Shown in pieces: positions 43,963-52,624 of a stretch of 64,000 bases of DNA. The stretch covers positions 47,813 through 111,812 of the forward strand of contig NZ_RJSF01000044.1 in the NCBI RefSeq assembly GCF_003725535.1, written 5' to 3'. Position 1 is the first letter of the stretch, and each line of letters starts with the position of its first letter. Position numbers and translations under genes: made by a program. Below the pieces are notes generated by a model, which saw nothing but the letters and a program-made list of their open reading frames with translations, was not told the DNA's origin and searched no databases. This DNA comes from Nocardioides pocheonensis (GTDB taxonomy: Bacteria; Actinomycetota; Actinomycetes; Propionibacteriales; Nocardioidaceae).

Positions 43963-44472
43963 TCAGGCGAACGGGTTCGGCAGCGCGCCGGGCAGCTGGC
44001 GCAGCAGCTCCTGCGCGGCGGCCAGGTGCTTGTGCTCGACGAGCACCTCGTAGCGGGTGGCGACCACGGCGCTGACGGAGGAGAAGTCGCGCCGGCCGCG
44101 CGTGGCGATGAATCCGGCGAGCGCCCAGGCCGCACCGAAGGCGGCACCGAGCAGGGCGGTCGACAGGATCATCCCGAGCACCTGGGAGTCCTTGCCGAAG
44201 AAGGAGAAGATCAGGCCGACGAAGAGACCGAGCCACACGCCGGAGAGCGCACCGAGCGCCGCGACCCGACCGTGGGTGAGCCGGCCGGTGATCCGCTCGA
44301 CCTGCTTGAGCTCGGTGCCCACGATCATGCAGTTCTGCACCGGGAACTCGTGGTCGGAGAGGAAGTCGACCGCCTTCTGGGCGTCCTCGTACTTGTCGTA
44401 GATCGCCAGGGACTGGGGGAACTCCAGGGCGAGCGCCGACATCGAACGGGGCTGCTGCTGCGGGGTGGTCAT
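43963..44472 (-). CDS. General stress protein (YflT-like) with membrane hairpin
   Basis: This 169-residue protein has an N-terminal heat-induced YflT-like domain (LAIYDKYEDAQKAVDFLSDHEFPVQNCMIVGTELKQVERI), then a Gly-rich hairpin of two membrane helices (RVAALGALSGVWLGLFVGLIFSFFG and LGMILSTALLGAAFGAAWALAGFIA) and a C-terminal ferredoxin-like strand-helix part. Members of this group are induced by general stress, but the molecular role is not known. It is monocistronic, convergent with the sigma/partner pair. Confidence 0.82.
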   Translation of the reverse strand: MTTPQQQPRSMSALALEFPQSLAIYDKYEDAQKAVDFLSDHEFPVQNCMIVGTELKQVERITGRLTHGRVAALGALSGVWLGLFVGLIFSFFGKDSQVLGMILSTALLGAAFGAAWALAGFIATRGRRDFSSVSAVVATRYEVLVEHKHLAAAQELLRQLPGALPNPFA

Positions 44473-44518
44473 GACCTCATTCTGCCCGGGCGACCCTCGC
44501 GGGCGGCCGGTCGGCCGG

Positions 44519-44944
44519 TCAGCGCGTGCCGAGCAGTGGCTGCGACCCCGGCGGGTTCGCGTAGTCCTCGTCCCAGGGCAGGCTTCCGCGCGAGTCGGTC
44601 CACACGATCTGCACGGCCCGGACGTCGCCGTACAGCTCGGCCACTGCGGTGAGGCCCGAGGTGTCCGACACCGCGATCACGGGGAAGGTCATGCCGTCGG
44701 CCAGGGCGGTGGTCTCCTCGCCGGGAGCGAAGTGCCCGTGCTCGCGGACGACCACCTGCCCGGCCAGGTTGAGGAACGCGTGCGCCACCTGGTGCGGCAG
44801 CCCCGTCATCACGACCTCCGGGTGGAGGTGGGCCGTGAGCCCGACGGTGTAGCTGAAGCACTGCGCGGGGTCGGCCGACACGACGTGCCGCACGGCCCAG
44901 CCGTGCTCGGCGATCAGCTGCCGCAGCTCGTCGAGGGGATCCAT
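44519..44944 (-). CDS. DUF4262-family protein
   Basis: This 141-residue protein fits DUF4262: IAEHGWAVRHVVSADPAQCFSYTVGLTAHLHPEVVMTGLPHQVAHAFLNLAG in the first half, and VVREHGHFAPGE, SDTSGLTAVAELYGDVRAVQIVWTDSRGSLPWDEDY with the final GSQPLLG. The Trp/Asp/Pro ending is the family signature. It has no signal or membrane part, and function is unknown. TACACT lies 6 nt before the ATG. It stands alone between the stress protein and the FMN reductase. Confidence 0.85.
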   Translation of the reverse strand: MDPLDELRQLIAEHGWAVRHVVSADPAQCFSYTVGLTAHLHPEVVMTGLPHQVAHAFLNLAGQVVVREHGHFAPGEETTALADGMTFPVIAVSDTSGLTAVAELYGDVRAVQIVWTDSRGSLPWDEDYANPPGSQPLLGTR

Positions 44945-44950
44945 CCCGGC

Positions 44951-44956
44951 AGTGTA
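44951..44956 (-). promoter_or_regulatory. -10-like TACACT, leaderless DUF4262 start
   Basis: On the minus strand TACACT is followed by GCCGGG and the ATG at 44944. Confidence 0.45.
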
Positions 44957-44982
44957 GGAAGCCGGGGGGCCACTCCGGGCAC

Positions 44983-45621
44983 TCAGCCCTTGAGGAGCTC
45001 CTCGAAGTCGCCCATCGCGGCCAGGTCCCGGTCGAACTGGTCCGGTCGCGCACCACGCGGCCGCTCGGCGACCAGGGCGGCGAGCTCACCGGCGGCGCGG
45101 GTGACCCGGCGCGCCAGACCGGACGCGGGCGCGGACTGTGAGGTACCGGCAGCGCCGCCCCAGTCCTCGCTGGCGGCGAACACACCGGTCGGCACGACCA
45201 CCGCGTGCAGGTGGCTGAACAGCGGCCGCAGCGCGTGCTCGAGCACCAGGCTGTGGCGCGCGGTGCCGGCGGTGGCGGCGACCAGCACCGGAGTGCCGTC
45301 CAGGGCGCCCGGCTCGAGGACATCGAAGAACGTCTTGAACAGTCCGCTGTACGACGCGCTGAACACCGGCGTCACCGCGATCACCGCGTCCGCCCGCGCC
45401 AGCGTCTCCTCGGCGGCGGCGAGGTCGCCGGTCGCGAAACCGGTGAGCAGCTGGTCGGTCAGGGCGTGCGCCAACGGACGCAGCTCGACGACCTCGAGGG
45501 TGGCGTCGACCCCGCGCTGCCCGAGCGCCTCGACCGCGGCCTTGCCGAGCTGGTCGGCGAGCAGGCGGGTGGACGACGGGTCGCTCAGACCTGCGGTGAC
45601 GACGGCGATCGTGGCGGTCAT
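44983..45621 (-). CDS. NADPH-dependent FMN reductase, CE1759 type
   Basis: This 212-residue flavodoxin-fold protein makes reduced FMN. The phosphate loop is TAGLSDPSSTRLLAD, and the family has ADAVIAVTPVFSASYSGLFKTFFDVLEPGALDGTPVLVAATAGTARHSLVLEHALRPLFSHL. It follows the luciferase-like monooxygenase gene with a 4-nt overlap. This partner arrangement is widespread in actinobacteria and suggests that it feeds FMNH2 to that monooxygenase. Confidence 0.9.
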   Translation of the reverse strand: MTATIAVVTAGLSDPSSTRLLADQLGKAAVEALGQRGVDATLEVVELRPLAHALTDQLLTGFATGDLAAAEETLARADAVIAVTPVFSASYSGLFKTFFDVLEPGALDGTPVLVAATAGTARHSLVLEHALRPLFSHLHAVVVPTGVFAASEDWGGAAGTSQSAPASGLARRVTRAAGELAALVAERPRGARPDQFDRDLAAMGDFEELLKG

Positions 45622-46691
45622 GCGGTGCTCCGTTCGGTGGTTCCGGCAGCCGAGGTGGTCTCGGCAGGCTCAACCAATTCGGCGGCGTCGTGCTTCCGCA
45701 GCTCCTCGACCACCTCGCCGAGCAGGTCGAGCTGGCGCAGCACCGCGTCCAGGGGCAGGCCGGCGTGGTCGACGAGGAAAAGCTGCCGGGCGTAGCTGCC
45801 GGCGTACGCGCGGAAGCCGAGCGTGCGCTCCACCGCCTGCTGCGGGGAGCCGACGGTCAGCGGTGTCTGCGCCATGAAGTCCTCGAGCGACGGCCCGTGC
45901 CCGTAGACGGGCGCGTTGTCGAAGTACGGGCGGAACTCCCGGACGGCGTCCTGGCTGGTGCGTGCCAGGTAGACCTGCCCGCCCAGGCCGACGATCGCGT
46001 CCTCGGCCTTCCCGTGGCCGTAGTGCTCGAACCGGGCCCGGTAGAGCGCGATCATCCGCGCGGTGTGCTCGGCCGGCCAGAAGATGTGGTTGGAGAAGAA
46101 CCCGTCGCCGTAGTACGCCGCCTGCTCGGCGATCTCGGGGCTGCGGATCGAGCCGTGCCACACGAAGGGCGGCGTGCCGTCCAGCGGTCGCGGCGTCGAG
46201 GTGAAGCCCTGCAGCGGGGTGCGGAACTTGCCCTGCCAGTCGACGTCCTCCTCGCGCCAGAGCCGGTGCAGCAGCGCGTAGTTCTCGATCGCCAGCGGGA
46301 TGCCCTCGCGGATGTCCTTGCCGAACCACGGGTAGACCGGGCCGGTGTTGCCGCGTCCGAGCATGAGGTCCATCCGGCCGTCGGCCAGGTGCTGCAGGTA
46401 GGCGTAGTCCTGCGCGATCCGGACCGGGTCGTTGGTGGTGATGAGGGTGGTGGAGGTGGAGAGCTTGATCCGCTCGGTCTTCGCCGCGAGGTGGGCCAGC
46501 AGCACCGGCGGGTTGGCCGGGGCGGCGAACGGCGGGTTGTGGTGCTCGCCGGTCGCGAACACGTCCAGGCCGATCTCCTCGGCCTTCAGCGCGATCCGGA
46601 CGGTCGCCTTGATCCGCTCGTGCTCGCTGGGCGTGCGCCCGGTCGTCGGGTCGGTCGTGACGTCACCGACGGTGAAGATGCCGTACTCCAT
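45618..46691 (-). CDS. FMN-dependent luciferase-like monooxygenase, CE1758 type
   Basis: This 357-residue TIM-barrel flavin monooxygenase starts MEYGIFTVGDVTTDPTTGRTPSEHERIK and shows LDVFATGEHHNPPFAAPANPPVLLAHLAAKTERIKLSTSTTLITTNDPVRIAQDYAYLQHLADGRMDLMLGRGNTGPVYPWF. It uses FMNH2 and O2 on an unknown substrate, with the FMN reductase downstream as partner. GGGAGA lies 5 nt before the ATG, which makes longer readings unlikely. The C-terminal tail LVEPAETTSAAGTTERS is encoded by a copy of the dispersed repeat. An 18-bp palindrome lies 16 bp upstream of the start. Confidence 0.9.
   Translation of the reverse strand: MEYGIFTVGDVTTDPTTGRTPSEHERIKATVRIALKAEEIGLDVFATGEHHNPPFAAPANPPVLLAHLAAKTERIKLSTSTTLITTNDPVRIAQDYAYLQHLADGRMDLMLGRGNTGPVYPWFGKDIREGIPLAIENYALLHRLWREEDVDWQGKFRTPLQGFTSTPRPLDGTPPFVWHGSIRSPEIAEQAAYYGDGFFSNHIFWPAEHTARMIALYRARFEHYGHGKAEDAIVGLGGQVYLARTSQDAVREFRPYFDNAPVYGHGPSLEDFMAQTPLTVGSPQQAVERTLGFRAYAGSYARQLFLVDHAGLPLDAVLRQLDLLGEVVEELRKHDAAELVEPAETTSAAGTTERSTA
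45657..45675. repeat. 19-bp dispersed repeat in the monooxygenase tail
   Basis: GGTCTCGGCAGGCTCAACC differs in one base from the reverse of the consensus. It is read in frame and adds the residues LVEPAET to the C-terminus. Confidence 0.8.
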
Positions 46692-46706
46692 GGACTTCTC
46701 CCTTGT

Positions 46707-46724
46707 TGGTTGACAGTTCAACCA
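46707..46724. promoter_or_regulatory. 18-bp palindrome upstream of the monooxygenase operon
   Basis: TGGTTGA-CAGT-TCAACCA has perfect 7-bp arms and lies 16 bp from the start codon. The TTGA-N4-TCAA core is like MarR-family sites, but no MarR gene is close. Confidence 0.5.
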
Positions 46725-46748
46725 CTCTGGTGCGCAGATCATTCCTCT

Positions 46749-46766
46749 GGTTACCGGCTCGTAACC
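46749..46766. promoter_or_regulatory. Palindrome upstream of the CocE-type hydrolase
   Basis: GGTTAC-CGGCTC-GTAACC has perfect 6-bp arms and lies 29 bp upstream of the ATG at 46795, a possible operator. Confidence 0.4.
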
Positions 46767-46794
46767 TGCGCTCTCGCCGACTCGTTGACCGGCC

Positions 46795-48621
46795 ATGCGA
46801 CGACCTGTGACCGCCCTCACCCTGCTGGCCGCGTCCGCCCTGTCCGTGGGCGGCCTCGCGCTGGCGACCGCGCCCGCCGGCACCGCCGACACTCTGCCCT
46901 ACACCGTGCAGACCCTGCACTTCGCGGTGACCGCCGGCGCGGAGGGGCCGTGCGACATCGTGGGCGACCTGTACACCCCGACGGCCGCGACCAGCGCGAG
47001 CCGCGTGCCTGCGATCCTCACCACGAACGGGTTCGGCGGCTCGAAGGACGACCAGGCCGGGCTCGGCCGCTACTTCGCGTCCCACGGCTACGTGGTCCTC
47101 TCCTACTCGGGCCTGGGCTTCGGCGGCTCCGGCTGCAAGATCACCCTCGATGACCCCGACCTCGACGGGGCGGCGGCGAGCGACCTCGTCGGCTACCTCG
47201 GTGGCGACGCCGGGGTGGCCTACCTCGACGCCGGGCACACGCAGTCCGCGCCCGCGCTCGACGTCGTGCAGCTCGACGCGCGCGACCACGCCGGCGTACG
47301 CCGCTCGGACGACCCGCGCGTGGGCATGATCGGCGGCTCGTACGGCGGCCAGATCCAGTTCGCGACCGCCGCGGTCGACGCCCGCCTCGACACGATCGTG
47401 CCGATGATCACCTGGAACGACCTCAGCTACTCGCTGGGACCGAACAACACCGACCAGCTGCCCAGCCAGACCTCCGGCGTCAGCTCCCGCACCTCCGGCG
47501 CGGCGAAGCTGTTCTGGGCGGCCGGCTTCTCCGGCGAGGGTGTCGCCGACGGGATGCAGGGCGCGCAGGGCGACCCGAACCGGCTCTACGGGTGCCCCAA
47601 CTTCGCCGACTGGGTCTGCCCCGGCCTGGCGTTCGCCGGCAGCGCGGGCTACGTCGACGACTCCACCGTCGCCCACCTGCGCCACGCGTCGGTGGCGACG
47701 TACCTCCCGCAGGTGCGGATCCCGACGCTGCTCGCCCAGGGCGAGTTCGACACGCTCTTCAACCTCAACGAGGCGGTGGCGACGTACCGGGCGCTGAAGG
47801 CCCAGGGCACGCCGGTGAAGATGATCTGGCACTCGTGGGGCCACTCGCACGGCACGCCTGCCCCGGGCGAGCTCAGCCTCACCGACCCGGATCCGTCGAC
47901 GCAGTACGAGACCGCGCGCGTGGTCGCGTGGTTCGACCGCTACCTCAAGGGCGCCGACGTCAGCACCGGGGCCGAGTTCGCCTACTTCCGCGACTGGGTG
48001 CCCTACACGGGCAACGCCGCGCCGGCGTACGCCGAGGCGAAGGCGTTCCCGGTCGGCACCGACCGGACCTGGTACCTGGGCAGCAGCGACCTCGCCACCT
48101 CGCCGCCGCTGGCGGCCGGCAGCCAGTCGTTCGTGACGCCGGCAGCCGGTGCACCGACGTCGATCAACCCGCTCGACGCGGTCGGCGGCTTCCTGCCGGC
48201 GCCGCTGCCCGAGCAGGACGCCCCGGGCAGCTTCGCGGCCTGGAACACGGCCACGCTGGCCCAGCCGGTCAACGTCGTCGGGTCACCGCGCCTGAACCTG
48301 AAGGTGGACGCCCCGGTGGCGTCCGTCGGCCAGGCGGGCGGTCCGGCCGGCATGCTGGTGCTCTTCGTGCGGCTCCAGGACGTGGCGCCCGACGGCACCG
48401 TCACCGACATCCGCCAGCTCACCGCCCCGGTGCGGATCCCCGACGTGACCCGCCCGTTCACGGTGCGGATGCCGGCGATCGCGCACCAGTTCGCGGCCGG
48501 TCACCAGATCCGGCTCGTGGTGGCAGGCGGCTCGGTGAACTACCGCGGCGGCCAGGTGGCCAACGCGGTGACGATCACCGGTGGTGGCGGTCAGACGCTC
48601 ACCCTGCCGACCGTCGGCTGA
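46795..48621 (+). CDS. Secreted CocE/NonD-family alpha/beta hydrolase (X-Pro-peptidase-like)
   Basis: This 608-residue protein has a signal peptide of about 32 residues (TALTLLAASALSVGGLALATAPAGT), then an alpha/beta hydrolase with the nucleophile motif GGSYGG (S182), an acid in QGEFDTLFN and a His in HSWGHSHGTP. The C-terminal part is the jelly-roll domain of X-Pro dipeptidyl peptidases and cocaine esterases (PRLNLKVDAPVASVGQAGG...FTVRMPAIAHQFAAGHQIRLVVAGGS). It is likely an exported esterase or peptidase; the substrate is not clear. Its end overlaps the convergent MMPL gene by 31 bp. Confidence 0.88.
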   Translation: MRRPVTALTLLAASALSVGGLALATAPAGTADTLPYTVQTLHFAVTAGAEGPCDIVGDLYTPTAATSASRVPAILTTNGFGGSKDDQAGLGRYFASHGYVVLSYSGLGFGGSGCKITLDDPDLDGAAASDLVGYLGGDAGVAYLDAGHTQSAPALDVVQLDARDHAGVRRSDDPRVGMIGGSYGGQIQFATAAVDARLDTIVPMITWNDLSYSLGPNNTDQLPSQTSGVSSRTSGAAKLFWAAGFSGEGVADGMQGAQGDPNRLYGCPNFADWVCPGLAFAGSAGYVDDSTVAHLRHASVATYLPQVRIPTLLAQGEFDTLFNLNEAVATYRALKAQGTPVKMIWHSWGHSHGTPAPGELSLTDPDPSTQYETARVVAWFDRYLKGADVSTGAEFAYFRDWVPYTGNAAPAYAEAKAFPVGTDRTWYLGSSDLATSPPLAAGSQSFVTPAAGAPTSINPLDAVGGFLPAPLPEQDAPGSFAAWNTATLAQPVNVVGSPRLNLKVDAPVASVGQAGGPAGMLVLFVRLQDVAPDGTVTDIRQLTAPVRIPDVTRPFTVRMPAIAHQFAAGHQIRLVVAGGSVNYRGGQVANAVTITGGGGQTLTLPTVG

Positions 48622-50813
48622 GCGTCGGCGGCCGCCGGCGCGGGTGCCGGCGGCAGGTCGACCTCGCGGATGCCGTAGTGCTCCCAGAAGCGGCGCAGCG
48701 GTGCCGGTGCCCACCAGTTCCAGGTGCCGAGCAGCTTCATCGTCGCCGGGACGAGCAGCGCCCGGACGATGGTCGCGTCGACGATCAGGGCGACCAGCAT
48801 GCCGACGCCGATCATCTTCATGAAGACGATGCCGCTGGTGGAGAAGGCGCCGATCACGACGGCCAGCAGCAGCGCGGCGGACGTGATGATCCGGCCGGTC
48901 TTCTGCAGGCCGACGGCGACGGCGTCCGTGTTGCGCTCGGCGGCAGTCGCCGCCGGGTGGTCGGGACGGTCCCACTGCTCGCGGACGCGGCTCAGCAGGA
49001 AGACCTCGTAGTCCATCGACAGGCCGACCAGGATCGCCAGCATGAAGATCGGCTGGGTGGCGTCGAGGAAGCCGGTCGAGGAGTAGCCGAGCAGGCCCTG
49101 GAGGTGGCCGTCGGCGAAGATCCAGGTGATCACGCCGAACGACGCACTGATCGACAGCACGTTCATCAGCACCGCCTTCAGCGGCAGCACCAGCGAGCCG
49201 AACGCCCCGAAGAGCAGGACGAGCATCACCGCGACGATGATCCCGGCCATCCACGGCAGGTGCGTCTTGATCGAGCCGAGCAGGTCGACGGTGTCGGCAC
49301 TCAGGCCCCCGACGAGCACGTGCTCGCCGCGAGGTCCGGGCACGTCGCGGATCCGCTGGACGACCGCGCGCGAGGCCTCGGTCTGGCTGTTGCCCGCCCA
49401 CGCGGCGCGCAGCAGGGTCACGCCGTCCTTGGTCTCGACGGGTCGCACGTCGAGGATGCCGGGCAGGGCCTTGACCTTCGCGACGTACGCCGCGACGGCC
49501 TGCTGGTCGCCGGTCTCGAGCAGGACGTTCGCCGTGGACCGCTCCTCGCCGAACTCCTGGTTGAGCTTCACCGACGCGACGTGGGCCGGCTGGTCCGGCG
49601 GCAGCACCCGGTAGTCGACCGAGCCCCACTTGACCCCGAGGAAGGGAGAGGCGAGCAGCAGCAGGCCGGCCACGATCACGACCATCACCACGACCGGGCG
49701 CCGCATCACGCCGTGGGCGAGCCGCGCCCAGGCCCCGTGCTCGTCGTCGACACCCACGGGACGTCCACCGGGGCGGCGCCACGGCAGCCGCCCGGCGTCG
49801 ATCCGGCGGCCGAGCAGGAGCAGCACGGCAGGCAGGACGGTCAGCGCCGTGACGACGCCGATGAGGACGGCCGCGATGCCGCCGTACCCGAGGCTGCGCA
49901 GGAAGTTCTGCGGGAAGACCAGCAGCGCGGACATCGCCGCGGCGACGGTGAGGCCCGAGAAGAGCACCGTGCGTCCTGCGGTCTGGAGCGTGACCGCGAT
50001 CGCCGCGCGAGGAGCGGCGGGATCGTCCGCCGGGAGCTTGGCCAGCTCCTCGCGGTAGCGGCTGATCATGAACAGCGCGTAGTCGATCGCGAGCCCCATG
50101 CCGAGCAGCGAGATCACGTTGATCGAGAAGACCGAGACCTCCGTGACCGTGGTGATCAGCCGGACGACCGCGAGTCCGCCGATCACCGACAGCGCGCCGA
50201 CCATCACCGGCATCGAGGCGGCGACGAGGCTCCCGAAGATCAGCAGCGACAGGATCAGCACGATCGGCATGGAGTAGGCCTCGGCGCGGGCCAGGTCGGC
50301 GCTCACCGTCTCGTTCACGCCCTTGTAGACCGCCCACCGACCGGCGATGTCGGTCTGGAGCGAGGTCTTCCTCAACGCCGGCACGAGCCGGTCGTTGTTG
50401 TCGCTCTCCTGGGCCTGGGTGTCACCGGCCAGGGAGATCACCACCTGCACGGCGTGCTGGTCGGTGCTGACCATCGCCGGGTCACCTGAGTCCCAGGCGG
50501 TGATCACCGAGGTGGTGGTGCCCTTCGGGATGCCCGCCAGGGTCTGGCGCACCTCGCGCTCGAACGCCGGGTCCTGCGCGGTGAGCGTCCGGCTGCGGTA
50601 GATCGCGACCACGTCGACGTTCTTGTTGCCGAAGACCGCCTGCTCGCGAGCGAGCTCCTTGGAGGCGTCGGTGTGCGGGTCGTCGAAACCGCCCTGGCCG
50701 AGCGAGCCGAAGACGCCGAAGCCGTACGCCGCGGCGGCGATCGTGGCGACGACGCCGAGGGCGAGGACGAGACGTGCCCGGTGGACGAGGATGGTGCTCC
50801 AGCGCTTCAGCAT
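48591..50813 (-). CDS. MMPL-family RND transporter
   Basis: This 740-residue exporter has about 12 membrane helices in two similar halves, each with the MMPL signature: VFSINVISLLGMGLAIDYALFMISRYREEL in the first and LAILVGLSMDYEVFLLSRVREQW in the second. The acidic residues in GLAIDYAL and GLSMDYEV are the proton relay. Large outside loops follow helices 1 and 7. MMPL proteins move lipids, siderophores or drugs. It is divergent from a TetR regulator with a large nested palindrome between them, and so is probably repressed by it. Confidence 0.93.
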   Translation of the reverse strand: MLKRWSTILVHRARLVLALGVVATIAAAAYGFGVFGSLGQGGFDDPHTDASKELAREQAVFGNKNVDVVAIYRSRTLTAQDPAFEREVRQTLAGIPKGTTTSVITAWDSGDPAMVSTDQHAVQVVISLAGDTQAQESDNNDRLVPALRKTSLQTDIAGRWAVYKGVNETVSADLARAEAYSMPIVLILSLLIFGSLVAASMPVMVGALSVIGGLAVVRLITTVTEVSVFSINVISLLGMGLAIDYALFMISRYREELAKLPADDPAAPRAAIAVTLQTAGRTVLFSGLTVAAAMSALLVFPQNFLRSLGYGGIAAVLIGVVTALTVLPAVLLLLGRRIDAGRLPWRRPGGRPVGVDDEHGAWARLAHGVMRRPVVVMVVIVAGLLLLASPFLGVKWGSVDYRVLPPDQPAHVASVKLNQEFGEERSTANVLLETGDQQAVAAYVAKVKALPGILDVRPVETKDGVTLLRAAWAGNSQTEASRAVVQRIRDVPGPRGEHVLVGGLSADTVDLLGSIKTHLPWMAGIIVAVMLVLLFGAFGSLVLPLKAVLMNVLSISASFGVITWIFADGHLQGLLGYSSTGFLDATQPIFMLAILVGLSMDYEVFLLSRVREQWDRPDHPAATAAERNTDAVAVGLQKTGRIITSAALLLAVVIGAFSTSGIVFMKMIGVGMLVALIVDATIVRALLVPATMKLLGTWNWWAPAPLRRFWEHYGIREVDLPPAPAPAAADAQPTVGRVSV

Positions 50814-50830
50814 GACGACTCCTGGGGTTC

Positions 50831-50861
50831 GTTTACAGCGTTTACTGTAAACGGTGTAAAC
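50831..50861. promoter_or_regulatory. 31-bp nested palindrome between MMPL and TetR genes
   Basis: The outer arms GTTTACA/TGTAAAC and inner arms GTTTAC/GTAAAC around a single T form one 31-bp symmetrical site, with one mismatched pair besides the central base. It lies 17 bp from the MMPL start and 50 bp from the TetR start. Nested half-sites allow two TetR dimers to bind. Confidence 0.8.
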
Positions 50862-50911
50862 TATGATTCGTCAAGCCCCTTTTCCAGAATCGGCTCGAGG
50901 CCGGAGGATCG

Positions 50912-51652
50912 ATGACCGTCACCACCCAGCGCGACCTGAAGCGTGCCGACACGCTGCAGCGGATCGTCCAGAGCGCCCGGCGGCTGGTGACCGAGCACGG
51001 CGAGATGAGCCTGCGCTCGGTGGCGCGCGAGCTGGGCATGACCGCCCCCGCGCTCTACCGCTACGCGGCCAGCCACGAGGAGCTCGTCCGCATGGTCGCG
51101 ATGGCCATCGACGCCGACATGAGCGCCCGGCTCGTCGCCGCCGCCGACCGGCAACCTGCCGACGACCCGGCCGCGCGCCTGATCGCCGCCACCGTGGAGT
51201 TCCGGCGGTGGGCGCTGGAGAACCGCGAGGAGTTCAGCCTGGTCTTCACCAACGTCGACGTGGAGTGCCTCGACGAGGTCCAGCCCGCCGCGTCGTGCGG
51301 GACGACCTTCGCAGCACTGATCCTGGAGGTGTGGGACAAGTACCGCTTCCCGATCCCCGACCTGGACGACCTCGATCCCCACCTCGCCCAGATCCTGCGC
51401 AGCCCGGACGGACCCGCGGCGGCCAAGGGTCTGCCCGACGACATGCGCGGGCTCTTCTGGCTGCTCCAGCGCGGCTGGGTGACCCTCTACGGCACTGTCG
51501 CCCTCGAGGTCTACCGCCACGTCGACGCCCGGCTCGTCGACCAGGCGGTCCTCTTCCGGGCCATGATCGAGGACCAGGTCCAGCCGCTCGGGCTGACCGA
51601 CGACCTGCCCCGGCTGCGGCCGCTCCTGGACTCGCTCCTCGCCGAGTCGTGA
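50912..51652 (+). CDS. TetR-family repressor with WHG-type C-terminal domain
   Basis: This 246-residue protein has the helix-turn-helix MSLRSVARELGMTAPALYRYAASHEELVRMVAMAIDADM. The C-terminal ligand domain contains EFRRWALENREEFSLVFTNVD and AQILRSPDGPAAAK, with WLLQRGWVTLYGTVALEVYRHV at the WHG position. GGAGG lies 5 nt before the ATG. It probably represses itself and the MMPL exporter through the palindrome between them. Its stop shares a base with the following lipoprotein start. Confidence 0.92.
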   Translation: MTVTTQRDLKRADTLQRIVQSARRLVTEHGEMSLRSVARELGMTAPALYRYAASHEELVRMVAMAIDADMSARLVAAADRQPADDPAARLIAATVEFRRWALENREEFSLVFTNVDVECLDEVQPAASCGTTFAALILEVWDKYRFPIPDLDDLDPHLAQILRSPDGPAAAKGLPDDMRGLFWLLQRGWVTLYGTVALEVYRHVDARLVDQAVLFRAMIEDQVQPLGLTDDLPRLRPLLDSLLAES

Positions 51653-52194
51653 TGCGGGGGCCGCTCGTCGCGTGCGCCGCCGTCGCGGCGCTGGCGGGGT
51701 GCGGTGGCCAGGCCGAGCAGGCGGCGCCCTCCGATCCTGCGGCGTCTCGCACGATCACCGTCTCCAGCCCGGCGTTCGCCGACGGAGCCGCGATCCCGGC
51801 GACGTACACCTGCCGCGGTGCCGGCACGGCGCCGGAGGTGCGCTGGTCCGGCGCCCCGAAGGACGCCGGCTCGCTGGCCGTGGTGGTCGACGACCCGGAC
51901 GCCCCCGACGGCGACTACGTGCACTGGATCGTGGTCGACATCCCGGTCGACGTCGGCGTCCTCGACGGACCGCAGCTGCCGGGTGCCGCGAAGCAGCTGC
52001 CGGCCTCAGGTGGGCCCGGCTGGACCGCTCCGTGCCCGCCGTCCGGGAAGCACCACTACCGGTTCACGGTCTACGCGTTGCCGTCGAACCAGACCGTGCC
52101 GGCCTCGGGTGCCTCGCCCACTGACCTCGTGTCCCTGATCGCCCGCAAGGCCACCGCGTGGGGCCGGCTCACCGGCACGGTCAGCGCCGGCTGA
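51652..52194 (+). CDS. YbhB/YbcL (Raf-kinase-inhibitor-like) lipoprotein
   Basis: This 180-residue protein begins with a lipoprotein signal (VACAAVAALAGC, with lipobox LAGC) and contains the PEBP fold: TITVSSPAFADGAAIPATYTCRGAGTAPEVRWSGAPKDAGSLAVVVDDPDAPDGDYVHWIVVDIPVDV and PPSGKHHYRFTVYALPS. The family binds anionic ligands; bacterial members have no defined role. It starts 1 nt into the TetR stop (TGATG), so it is co-transcribed with that regulator and is a possible cell-surface member of the same response. Confidence 0.88.
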   Translation: MRGPLVACAAVAALAGCGGQAEQAAPSDPAASRTITVSSPAFADGAAIPATYTCRGAGTAPEVRWSGAPKDAGSLAVVVDDPDAPDGDYVHWIVVDIPVDVGVLDGPQLPGAAKQLPASGGPGWTAPCPPSGKHHYRFTVYALPSNQTVPASGASPTDLVSLIARKATAWGRLTGTVSAG

Positions 52195-52587
52195 TCAGTC
52201 GGGTCGCTCCTGACGGGACTGCCAGAGCCCCATCAGGTTGCCCTCGACGTCCTTGAAGTACGCCGCCCAGCCCATCTCGCCGACGTCCTGGCGGCCGAGC
52301 ACGGTCATGCCGCCCAGCGACTCGATCTTCGCCAGCGCGGCGTCGATGTCATCGACGTCGATCGTGATCACCGGGCGATCGGTCGGGGACTCGCGCTTGA
52401 GCATCCCGCCGCCGATGTAGCCGACCTCGGCCGGGAACCCCTCGTCGGTGATCGGCCCGGTCTGCACCAAGGAGTAGTGCATCTCGGGGATCTCGTTGAT
52501 CACCCAGCCGAAGGCGTCGCGGTAGAACTGGCGGGCCCGGTCCCCGTCGTCGAAGGGGATCTCGAAGTGCACGACACGTCCGCTCAT
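52195..52587 (-). CDS. VOC-family (glyoxalase/bleomycin resistance-like) protein
   Basis: This 130-residue protein has the two beta-alpha-beta-beta-beta modules of the VOC superfamily. VHFEIPFDDGDRARQFYRDAFGWVINEIPEMHYSLVQTG forms the first, and VITIDVDDIDAALAKIESLGGMTVLGRQDVGEMGWAAYFKDVEGNLMGLWQ the second. H7 and E122-type positions (DVEGN) could bind metal. Function within the superfamily is open. TACGCT lies 7 nt before the ATG. It is convergent with the lipoprotein gene, directly adjacent. Confidence 0.88.
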   Translation of the reverse strand: MSGRVVHFEIPFDDGDRARQFYRDAFGWVINEIPEMHYSLVQTGPITDEGFPAEVGYIGGGMLKRESPTDRPVITIDVDDIDAALAKIESLGGMTVLGRQDVGEMGWAAYFKDVEGNLMGLWQSRQERPD

Positions 52588-52594
52588 GGGCGCC

Positions 52595-52600
52595 AGCGTA
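52595..52600 (-). promoter_or_regulatory. -10-like TACGCT, VOC gene
   Basis: On the minus strand TACGCT is followed by seven bases and the ATG at 52587. Confidence 0.4.
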
Positions 52601-52624
52601 GCGGCGGCAGTGCGTCGCAGACCG

